Positions 24,776-32,138 of a stretch of 64,000 nt of DNA are shown here, in pieces; the first letter of the stretch is position 1; each line of letters begins with the position of its first letter. The position numbers and the translations under genes were made by a program. The notes beneath the pieces are model-generated. The model made no database searches and was not told the DNA's origin. It saw only the letters and a list, made by a program, of their open reading frames with translations. This DNA comes from Streptomyces sp. WMMC940 (GTDB lineage Bacteria; Actinomycetota; Actinomycetes; Streptomycetales; Streptomycetaceae), in assembly GCF_027460265.1 (NCBI RefSeq), contig NZ_JAPZBC010000001.1, forward strand, positions 3,309,001-3,373,000. The letters run 5' to 3'.

Positions 24776-24941
24776 TGCACTTTGCTGTCGCTGCGGAGTG
24801 TGACGGTACAACCCGCCCCCGTGTCAAACGGCAAAAGCTCGCAACGGCCACTCGAACGGTAACCCGACTCCGGGCATTCCTGCCGCCCGGACTCCCATGG
24901 CGGACCCCGGGAAGCGGCGGCCCGACGTGGGCGCGAGGTGG

Positions 24942-25139
24942 TCAGAACCGGCTGAAGCACCAGACGCCGGCGAGCAGGAAGCCCGCGCCGAAGATCGTGG
25001 TGAGGGCGGCGGCCGTGGCGGGATTCACGCCGTGCGCCACCGGGGCCCGGTGCCGGACCCGCGCTCCCGTCCATATCAGCAGTGCGGCTCCGAACAGCGC
25101 GAATACCGTTCCCGCGAAGATCGCCGGACCGCTCTCCAT
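24942..25139 (-). CDS. small two-helix membrane protein
   Basis: A 65-residue protein with two hydrophobic segments, 'AIFAGTVFALFGAALLIWTG' and 'ATAAALTTIFGAGFLLAGVWCF', joined by a basic loop (ARVRHRAPVAHG). ATG 25139 has a GGGAG site at good distance. The function is unknown. It sits upstream of topA on the same strand with 235 bp between, in a position where I recall a small conserved membrane protein in other streptomycetes. Confidence 0.65.
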   Translation of the reverse strand: MESGPAIFAGTVFALFGAALLIWTGARVRHRAPVAHGVNPATAAALTTIFGAGFLLAGVWCFSRF

Positions 25140-25696
25140 GCCCGTCTCCCATTTCTCGGCCTGCCCCGGGAAGCCCCGTGGCCGAGGCTGGCACCTCCGG
25201 GCGTCTCCCACCCGAATTCCAGGTGAACGCGACACGGGTTCACCCGGGCGGCGCCGCTGGGGGCGTTTTCCGGAGCATTGGCTTCCGGGAGGCGGGCGGG
25301 CAGCCGCACGCGGACGGCCGGACAGCGGAGCGACGCATTCGCCGGCTCCGCAGCGGACTCAGCCGGAGCCCGTATGAACATGCGCACAATGGCCGGTTTC
25401 ATGCGGGAGCGATGGCCGACAGGCGCAGTCCGGCCGGACGGAGGGGGCCGTTCCGATCCTGCGGACGGCGCGGGCTGCGTCGCCGGCCGAGCGCCGGCGG
25501 GAAGGAGCCCTGCCGGGTCGACGGCGAGAGCGGATCGGTCCGGCTGCCGCCCGGGGATCACGCGGAGATGGGAAAGGAGCCGTTCCGCCGGTGGGGCGGC
25601 CACGATGGGCGGCCGGGCGGCGCACGGGCGACCCCGGTGGGCACCACCTCGTGCGCCGGCACGGGACCGTGGGGACGTCCGCGCCCGGCACGTGGT
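25140..25696. other. 557-bp spacer without a recognisable gene
   Basis: Reading frames exist in several directions because of the high GC content, but none shows coherent motifs, a ribosome-binding site and strand-consistent codon use together. It lies between the methyltransferase stop and the small membrane gene, both on the minus strand. Confidence 0.5.
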
Positions 25697-27214
25697 TCAG
25701 CCGCGCGGAACGGCAGGCTCCAGGAAGCCCTCCTGCACCAGCACCCTGATCGCCTCGGGCGTGCGGTCCCGCAGCAGCACCGGATCCTCGCCGACCAGCT
25801 GGGCGATGGCGTCGAGGATCCTGCCGGCGCTCAGCGTGCCGTCGCAGACGCCGGCGAAACCGGCACCGACCGTGTCCACCTTCGTGGCCCGCCGCATACC
25901 ACGGCTCTGACGCAGCACGACGTGCTCGGGGTCCTCGGCGCCGGGCAGCCCGACCTGCTCCTGCACCACCTCGTCCACGAGTACGAAGTGGTCGGCGAGC
26001 AGCGCCGCGTCGTCGTGCGTGCGCAGATAGTCCTGCCGGGCGAAGTGGCCGCGTACGGCTTCGCCGAGCGGCTGCTCGACCGGGTGGGGCCACTCCTCGA
26101 CGACGATCGACGGCCGGTCCGAGTCCGTCTTCCGGAGGGTGATCCAGCCGAAGCCGACCGCCTTGGTCCCGCGCGCCTCGAACTCGTCGAGCCACTCCGC
26201 GTAGCGCGCCGCGTACGCGTCGGGGGCAGTGCGGTGGTCACCGCTGTCCCTGAGCCACAGCTCGGCGTACTGCGTCACGTCCTGCACCTCGCGCTGCACG
26301 ATCCAGGCGTCGCAGCCACGCGGCACCCAGGAGCGCACCCGCTCCTGCCAGTCCTCCCCCTCCACGTGCTGCCAGTTGGCGAGGAACTGCGCGAACCCCC
26401 CCTCGTTCAAACGGTCCCCGGCCTGCTGAACGAGCGAGCGGCACAGATCGTCCCCGCCCATTCCGCCGTCCCGGTACGTGAGCCGGGCGCCCGGCGAGAT
26501 GACGAACGGCGGGTTCGACACGATCAGGTCGTACCTCTCCGACCCGACCGGCGCGAAGAGGGAGCCCTCGCGCAGATCAGCCTCGGGGGCTGCGGACAGC
26601 GCCAGGGTGAGGCGGGTGAAGGCCAGGGCCCGTGGATTGAGGTCGGTGGCCGTGACCCGGGTGGCGTGCTGAGTGGCGTGGAGGGCCTGGATGCCGGAGC
26701 CCGTACCGAGGTCGAGGGCGGAGGACACCGGAGTGCGGACCGTGATACCGGCGAGGGTGGTGGACGCGCCGCCGACACCGAGGACGACGCCCTCGTCACG
26801 GCCGCTCGCGCCACCGGCCCCGCCCACCGCGCAGCCGAGGTCGGAGACGATGTACCAGTCCTGCCCCTCGGGCCCGCCGTACGGGCGGACGTCCACCGTC
26901 GCCCGGATGCCGTCGGAGGACTCGGCCACCCAGCCGTCCTCGAGCGCCACGTCCAGGGGCAGCGCCTCCCGGGCACGCTCGGGTGACACCGGGCACTGCA
27001 GCAGGAAGAGCCGCACCAGCGTCTCCAGTGGGGACGCGCCGCGCGTGGCGCGCAGGGCCGGGACGGTCTCGCTGCGGGCGAGTGCGCTGTAGGCGGGCGC
27101 GCCGAGCAGTTCGAGCAGCCCGTCGGCGGTGAAGTCGGCGGCGAGCAGGGCGTCGCGCAGCCGGGCGGACTGGTCGGGAACGGGAAGGCCTGCGGCAAGG
27201 CTGGTCGTACTCAC
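25697..27214 (-). CDS. SAM-dependent methyltransferase (HemK/RlmG-like, NPPF motif)
   Basis: A 505-residue protein. The N-terminal 160 residues are a helical/winged domain (LRDALLAADFTADGLLELLG, 'VRLFLLQCPV'). A Rossmann methyltransferase follows with motif I 'ALDLGTGSGIQALHA' near residue 170, 'VTATDLNPRALAF', and the catalytic tetrapeptide in 'YDLIVSNPPFVISPG' near residue 235. NPPF/NPPY marks enzymes that methylate an amide or exocyclic amine, such as glutamine in release factors or rRNA guanine/adenine. The C-terminal region is a further alpha/beta extension. The start is GTG at 27214 after a GGGCGG stretch. The substrate cannot be read from sequence. Confidence 0.85.
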   Translation of the reverse strand: MSTTSLAAGLPVPDQSARLRDALLAADFTADGLLELLGAPAYSALARSETVPALRATRGASPLETLVRLFLLQCPVSPERAREALPLDVALEDGWVAESSDGIRATVDVRPYGGPEGQDWYIVSDLGCAVGGAGGASGRDEGVVLGVGGASTTLAGITVRTPVSSALDLGTGSGIQALHATQHATRVTATDLNPRALAFTRLTLALSAAPEADLREGSLFAPVGSERYDLIVSNPPFVISPGARLTYRDGGMGGDDLCRSLVQQAGDRLNEGGFAQFLANWQHVEGEDWQERVRSWVPRGCDAWIVQREVQDVTQYAELWLRDSGDHRTAPDAYAARYAEWLDEFEARGTKAVGFGWITLRKTDSDRPSIVVEEWPHPVEQPLGEAVRGHFARQDYLRTHDDAALLADHFVLVDEVVQEQVGLPGAEDPEHVVLRQSRGMRRATKVDTVGAGFAGVCDGTLSAGRILDAIAQLVGEDPVLLRDRTPEAIRVLVQEGFLEPAVPRG

Positions 27215-27541
27215 CCGCCCATTCTCACCCGCGGCAGTCCGCCTTCGCCGCCGCTGCCACGCCCATCGGGGCGACCGCGCGCCCCATCCGGTGCAGCACA
27301 CGGTCCCGTTGAAGCGGTCGGCTTCGCGGAGTGGAGTGCGGGGAGAGGAGTGCCCGGAACCGGTTCGCGGAACCCGGTTCACCCGGGGGAAGCCCCCGAG
27401 GACCACGGCGCCCCGCCCCCGCGGGACCGCGTCGGAGCCGGCCCCGACGCGGTGGGCCGACCGGAACACGAGCCGCCCGGCATGGCGGAGCACCCGAAAC
27501 ACCCCCGGGCGGTTCGTCCGTCCGCCGTGGCACCGGCTCGA
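27215..27541. other. 327-bp spacer with dyad near the lipoprotein 3' end
   Basis: No gene seen. Around 27357-27380 there are nested GAACCGGTTC/GAACCCGGTTC dyads that could form hairpins downstream of the lipoprotein gene, but no T tract follows. Confidence 0.45.
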
Positions 27542-28222
27542 CTACTCGGAGGTCCCCTTCGACGCCTCGGGCTCGGCGGATCCGGCCGACTTCGACGGGC
27601 CGGCGGCATTCGACGGCTTGCTGCCGGGCTCGGAGGCACCGCCGCCCGTGCCGGTGGAAGCGGTCGCCGACGGCTTCGTCCGCTGGCAGCCCTTCTGCTT
27701 CCCCATCGCCCTGCCCAGATCGCCGGACTGCAGCTTGCCGAGCGCGACCTGGTCCATCTTCTGGATCTTCTTCAGCCCGTTCGCGACGTCCTGCAGGCCG
27801 TCCGCGAACTTCTGCTGGTTCTTCGGGTCGAGCGCGTCGACCTTCTTCTTGAGGTCGAGGTACGCCGTCGCGGTCGCGTTGAGCTCCTTGACCGCGTCCT
27901 GCCGGAGCTGCTCCTGGCCCTCACCGGGTGGGGAGCCGGCGGCCTGCACCGCGGAGGCCAGCGCCTTGTTGGCGTCGGCGATGTCCTGGAAGGCCTTGGA
28001 GTCGGCCGCCTGTATGTCGGCGGGCTTGCCGTCGACGGCGGTCGAGATGATCGCCTGCTGGGCGTCGGCCCGCTTCTGGATCTGCGGCTGTGCCTTGTCG
28101 CAGACGCTCTTCGCCCAGGCGTCCACCTTGCCGCTGTCGTCTTCGTCGCTGCAGCCCGTCAGCGCGAGCACCAGCACCGCACCGCCGGACACGGCGGCCG
28201 CGAGCTTCTTGTTCACCTTCAC
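27542..28222 (-). CDS. small secreted lipoprotein
   Basis: A 226-residue protein with a type II signal peptide: KVNKKLAAAVSGGAVLVLALTGC, lipobox LTGC with Cys24. The mature part is helical and charged ('ADAQQAIISTAVDGKPADIQAADSKAFQDIADANKAL', 'ELNATATAYLDLKKKVDAL') and ends in a low-complexity Ser/Gly/Ala/Pro tail, as in many actinobacterial surface lipoproteins. GTG 28222 has AAGGGA 8 nt upstream; a second GTG at 28216 is possible. No known domain was recognised. Confidence 0.8.
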   Translation of the reverse strand: MKVNKKLAAAVSGGAVLVLALTGCSDEDDSGKVDAWAKSVCDKAQPQIQKRADAQQAIISTAVDGKPADIQAADSKAFQDIADANKALASAVQAAGSPPGEGQEQLRQDAVKELNATATAYLDLKKKVDALDPKNQQKFADGLQDVANGLKKIQKMDQVALGKLQSGDLGRAMGKQKGCQRTKPSATASTGTGGGASEPGSKPSNAAGPSKSAGSAEPEASKGTSE

Positions 28223-28383
28223 CGGATCGGTCCCTTCCAAGGCTCTCGGCCCCGGAACATACACGCCCTCCGCACAACAATCCCGTGCTGAATGTCCAGC
28301 TTGTTGGGTTGTATAGGTATTTGCCCCAGGAGAGACAAGGCTCACCGCCGCCTCCGCTCCCGGCCTGCCCCCGGGCGGACGAA

Positions 28384-28417
28384 CGGGCGGGCATCGTGGT
28401 CGACCACGATGCCCGCC
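28384..28417. terminator. perfect 34-bp palindrome between hppA and the lipoprotein gene
   Basis: Two 17-bp arms (28384-28400 and 28401-28417) are perfectly complementary with no spacer; a TCGA turn would form the loop. It lies 36 bp after the hppA stop on that gene's strand. There is no T tract, so it is either a Streptomyces-style I-shaped terminator or an mRNA 3'-end stabiliser. Confidence 0.75.
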
Positions 28418-28452
28418 CCTCGTGTGAGCAGGCGTTTCGTCCAGGTGAAGCG

Positions 28453-30849
28453 CTACTGCGAAACGACCGCCGGGTCCGGTGACTTCGACGACCGCTCGGC
28501 GGCGTTGCCTTCGTCACCCACCGCGACCGACCGCCTCTTTGAGATGTACACCGCACCGACGATGACCACGATCGCCAGGGCCGCGATCACCGCCCGCACG
28601 CCGGCGTTGGCGTCGTCGCCGTAACTGAACTGCACCACCGCGGGCGCGATGAGGAGCGCCACGAGGTTCATCACCTTCAGCAACGGGTTGATCGCCGGGC
28701 CCGCGGTGTCCTTGAACGGGTCGCCGACCGTGTCACCGATCACCGTCGCCGCGTGCGCCTCGCTGCCCTTTCCGCCGTGGTGCCCGTCCTCGACGAGCTT
28801 CTTGGCGTTGTCCCACGCGCCACCGGAGTTGGCGAGGAAGACGGCCATGAGGGTGCCCGTGCCGATCGCGCCGGCGAGATACGAGCCGAGGGCGCCGACG
28901 CCGAGCGTGAAGCCGACCGCGATGGGCGCCATGACGGCGAGCAGACCCGGTGTGGCCAGCTCACGCAGGGCGTCCTTGGTGCAGATGTCGACGACGCGTC
29001 CGTACTCCGGCTTCTCGCTGTAGTCCATGATCCCGGGGTGCTCACGGAACTGCCGCCGCACCTCGAAGACCACGGAACCGGCGGACCGGGACACGGCGTT
29101 GATCGCCAGCCCGGAGAACAGGAAGACAACGGCCGCGCCGAGGACCAGACCCACCAGGTTGTTGGGCTGGGAGATGTCCAGACTCAGGCCCATCTCCCCG
29201 GCCTTGGCGCTCACCTCCGCGACCGCGGTGGCGATCGCGTCCCGGTACGAGCCGAAGAGCGCAGCCGCCGCGAGGACGGCCGTCGCGATGGCGATGCCCT
29301 TGGTGATCGCCTTGGTGGTGTTGCCGACGGCGTCCAGGTCGGTGAGGACCTGGGCGCCCGCGCCCTCGACGTCGCCGGACATCTCCGCGATGCCCTGGGC
29401 GTTGTCCGAGACCGGCCCGAAGGTGTCCATGGCGACGATGACACCGACGGTGGTGAGGAGTCCGGTGCCGGCGAGGGCCACGGCGAACAGCGCGAGCATG
29501 ATCGACGTACCGCCGAGCAGGAACGCCCCGTACACGCCGAGACCGATCAACAGCGCGGTGTAGACGGCGGATTCCAGCCCGATGGAGATACCGGCGAGGA
29601 CGACGGTGGCCGGACCGGTGAGCGAGGACTTGCCGATGTCGCGGACCGGGCGGCGGGTGGTCTCGGTGAAGTACCCGGTCAGCTGCTGGATCAGGGCGGC
29701 CAGCACGATGCCGATGGCGACGGCGACCAGCGCGAGGATGCGCGGGTCTCCCTCGTGGCCCCTGATCGCGGGCTCGGTGACTCCGCTCAGCTCGGCGTAC
29801 GACGACGGCAGGTAGGCGAACACCGCCGCGGCCACCAGGGCCAGCGAGATCACCGCGGAGATGAAGAAGCCGCGGTTGATGGCGGACATCCCGCTGCGGT
29901 CGGCGCGCCGCGGGGCGACCGCGAAGATACCGATCATCGCGGTGACCACGCCGATCGCCGGGACGATCAGCGGGAAGGCCAGCCCCAGATCGCCGAAGGC
30001 GGCCTTGCCCAGGATGAGGGCGGCGACGAGCGTGACGGCGTACGACTCGAAGAGGTCGGCTGCCATGCCGGCGCAGTCGCCCACGTTGTCACCGACGTTG
30101 TCCGCGATGGTCGCGGCGTTGCGCGGGTCGTCCTCGGGGATGCCCTGCTCGACCTTGCCGACGAGGTCCGCTCCGACGTCCGCGGCCTTGGTGAAGATGC
30201 CACCGCCGACACGCATGAACATGGCGATCAGCGCGGCGCCGAGGCCGAAGCCCTCCAGGACCTTGGGGGCGTCCGCCGCGTAGACGAGGACGACGCAGGA
30301 GGCACCGAGCAGGCCGAGGCCCACCGTGAACATGCCCACCACACCACCGGTGCGGAAAGCGATCTTCATTGCCTTGTGCGCGACGGCCGTCAGATCCTTC
30401 GCCGGCTCGCCTTCGGCCGGGGTCGCCTCACGAGCCGCCGCGGCCACGCGCACATTCGCGCGCACCGCGAGGCGCATGCCGATGTATCCGGTGGCGGCCG
30501 AGAACAGCGCACCGACCAGGAAGAAGACCGAACGTCCCAGTCTCTGCGACCAGTCGTCCGCCGGCAGCAGCATCAACAGGAAGAAAACGATCACGGCGAA
30601 GATGCCGAGAGTGCGCAACTGCCGGGCCAGATAGGCGTTTGCGCCTTCCTGGACGGCTGCCGCGATCTTCTTCATGGACTCGGTGCCTTCACCGGCCGCC
30701 AGCACTTGACGCACCAGCAACTGGGCGACGACCAGCGCCGCGATCGCGACGACCGCGATGACAATTACGATCATTCTGTTGTCATCGGTGAGTACCGCGG
30801 CCGCAAGGGAAGTGGGTTCGGTCAGGGTTGGGTTGAAGAGCCCCGCCAT
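28453..30849 (-). CDS. hppA: membrane-bound proton-translocating pyrophosphatase, K+-independent type
   Basis: A 798-residue integral membrane pump with about 16 hydrophobic helices. It hydrolyses pyrophosphate and drives H+ out of the cytoplasm. The acidic substrate-binding loop reads 'DVGADLVGKVEQGIPEDDPRN', followed by DNVGDNVGD near residues 249-257. The segment GNTTKAITKG near residue 510 has Lys where K+-dependent enzymes have Ala, so this should be the K+-independent class. The start ATG at 30849 has an excellent AAGGAGG site. Earlier in-frame codons are ignored because they lack one. The 272-bp upstream region holds its promoter and the terminator of the next gene. Confidence 0.97.
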   Translation of the reverse strand: MAGLFNPTLTEPTSLAAAVLTDDNRMIVIVIAVVAIAALVVAQLLVRQVLAAGEGTESMKKIAAAVQEGANAYLARQLRTLGIFAVIVFFLLMLLPADDWSQRLGRSVFFLVGALFSAATGYIGMRLAVRANVRVAAAAREATPAEGEPAKDLTAVAHKAMKIAFRTGGVVGMFTVGLGLLGASCVVLVYAADAPKVLEGFGLGAALIAMFMRVGGGIFTKAADVGADLVGKVEQGIPEDDPRNAATIADNVGDNVGDCAGMAADLFESYAVTLVAALILGKAAFGDLGLAFPLIVPAIGVVTAMIGIFAVAPRRADRSGMSAINRGFFISAVISLALVAAAVFAYLPSSYAELSGVTEPAIRGHEGDPRILALVAVAIGIVLAALIQQLTGYFTETTRRPVRDIGKSSLTGPATVVLAGISIGLESAVYTALLIGLGVYGAFLLGGTSIMLALFAVALAGTGLLTTVGVIVAMDTFGPVSDNAQGIAEMSGDVEGAGAQVLTDLDAVGNTTKAITKGIAIATAVLAAAALFGSYRDAIATAVAEVSAKAGEMGLSLDISQPNNLVGLVLGAAVVFLFSGLAINAVSRSAGSVVFEVRRQFREHPGIMDYSEKPEYGRVVDICTKDALRELATPGLLAVMAPIAVGFTLGVGALGSYLAGAIGTGTLMAVFLANSGGAWDNAKKLVEDGHHGGKGSEAHAATVIGDTVGDPFKDTAGPAINPLLKVMNLVALLIAPAVVQFSYGDDANAGVRAVIAALAIVVIVGAVYISKRRSVAVGDEGNAAERSSKSPDPAVVSQ

Positions 30850-31041
30850 TCGTCCTCCTTGACGTTCAGAGCTCAAGATGTGGACGGATTGTAGGGAGCG
30901 GAACCTGATCAAAACAGTGCGCGACAAATGGAATTGACCTTCGTTCGCTCCTCAGCAAATGATCGCGCCTCAGGATTGCCCCCGAAAGCGGTAATGGGGC
31001 AAAAGCATTGACGCTTGATCAATGATCTAGGGAAATGAAAA

Positions 31042-31062
31042 AGGCCCTGCTCAGCAGGGCCT
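31042..31062 (-). terminator. intrinsic terminator of the anti-sigma-like gene
   Basis: The stem AGGCCCTG (31042-31049) pairs with CAGGGCCT (31055-31062) around a 5-nt loop. On the minus strand the hairpin is followed by TTTTTCATTT. It lies 60 bp after the stop of the ATP-binding protein gene and would end the bldG operon transcript. Confidence 0.88.
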
Positions 31063-31121
31063 CTCAAAAAGGTGGGCGCGGGTGCCGCCGTCAGCGCGGC
31101 GCGCCAGGGGCGGTCATCGGG

Positions 31122-31571
31122 TCATGACACGATCGTGGCCGGATTCGTCGGCCAGGTCATCCGGATGACACCTCCGTGCTCACCCGTCGTCACCTCCACG
31201 TCGTCGACGAGACCGCTGATCACCGCGAGCCCCATCTGGTCCCGCCCGTCGGCGTCCTCGTGGTCGTCACCGGAACCGGAGCCGTGCTTCCCTGCCCCGG
31301 CGCCCGCGGGGACACCGGAAACCGGCACCTCGTCGCCGACCTCGATCGAGAAGGACTTCTCCTCCTCGGTGAGCAGGACGCGCACGGGAGCCGTGACGCC
31401 ATGACTGCGGTGCAGCCCGACGGCACGGCTGCACGCCTCGCCGACGGCGAGCCTGACCTCGTCCAGCACCGCCTCGTCCACCCGTGCGCGCCGCGCCACG
31501 GCGGCCGCCACGAGGCGGGCCGTCCTGACGTGCTCGGGCTGAGCACTGAAGCGGAGTTCAACGGTGGCCAT
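31122..31571 (-). CDS. RsbW-like ATP-binding (anti-sigma-type) protein next to bldG
   Basis: A 149-residue GHKL ATPase-fold protein ('TARLVAAAVARRARVDEAVLDEVRLAVGEACSRAVGLH', then 'MGLAVISGLVDDVEVTTGEHGGVIRMTW'). The N-box normally reads E-A-x-x-N; here it is EACSR, without the Asn that coordinates Mg-ATP in active kinases, so its kinase activity is uncertain. An acidic Gly/Ser/Asp insert sits near residues 105-120. It lies 135 bp downstream of bldG on the same strand. The homologous pair in S. coelicolor is co-transcribed and acts antagonistically in development (from memory). ATG 31571 follows GAGGGGGA. Confidence 0.88.
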   Translation of the reverse strand: MATVELRFSAQPEHVRTARLVAAAVARRARVDEAVLDEVRLAVGEACSRAVGLHRSHGVTAPVRVLLTEEEKSFSIEVGDEVPVSGVPAGAGAGKHGSGSGDDHEDADGRDQMGLAVISGLVDDVEVTTGEHGGVIRMTWPTNPATIVS

Positions 31572-31706
31572 GCGGTCCCCCTCGACGTACGAGCGTGCGA
31601 GCGTGCTTCTCAGGGGCACCGGGCTGACGCCCGGCACCCTGGCCCTCCTCCGGACTCCCCGGATCCTCCGAACGCGCCGGAGTCCCCGGGGAACCCCCGC
31701 GGCGAC

Positions 31707-32060
31707 TCAGTCGGTCGCCGCGACGGCCTCGTCGACCGTGGTGTGAATGGGGAACACCTTGGTCAGACCAGTGATCCGGAAGATCTTGAGAATGCGCTCC
31801 TGGTTGCAGACCAGGCGCAGCGAGCCTTCATGCGCGCGTACGCGCTTCAGACCGCCCACGAGCACGCCGAGGCCGGTCGAGTCGAGGAAGTCCACGCCCT
31901 CCATGTCGACAACCAGGTGGTAGCTGCCGTCGTTCACCAACTCGACCAACTGCTCGCGCAGCTTGGGCGCGGTATACACATCAATCTCGCCACCGACCTC
32001 GACGACCGTGCGGTCGCCGCCAGGGCCGGACACATTGCGAGTCGACAGGGACAGGTCCAC
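31707..32060 (-). CDS. bldG: anti-sigma factor antagonist BldG
   Basis: A 117-residue STAS-domain protein that is nearly identical in sequence to BldG, the phosphorylated antagonist needed for aerial growth and antibiotic production in Streptomyces. The motif '[21 protein letters not shown]' carries the phosphorylatable Ser near residue 60. '[22 protein letters not shown]' and '[17 protein letters not shown]' are the other landmarks. Compared with the form I remember, there is a short extra segment near residues 9-15 (NVSGPGGD). The start is GTG at 32060 with a GGAGG site. It probably partners with the adjacent ATP-binding protein and other anti-sigma factors. Confidence 0.96.
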   Translation of the reverse strand: MDLSLSTRNVSGPGGDRTVVEVGGEIDVYTAPKLREQLVELVNDGSYHLVVDMEGVDFLDSTGLGVLVGGLKRVRAHEGSLRLVCNQERILKIFRITGLTKVFPIHTTVDEAVAATD

Positions 32061-32138
32061 GGATCCTCCAGCACCTTGCTATCGAGCGGTCGCCCCTCGG
32101 TCTCCCCGGCGGAGCCAGGGGACGGATCGCCAGCCGCG

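Noticed and set aside
22595..24862. 755-codon plus-strand frame opposite topA
   Set aside because: Antisense frame of an unmistakable topoisomerase I gene.
31176..32138. N-terminal extension of the MrfA-like helicase by about 320 residues
   Set aside because: The extension lies antisense to bldG and its partner gene; the helicase family starts near 32139.
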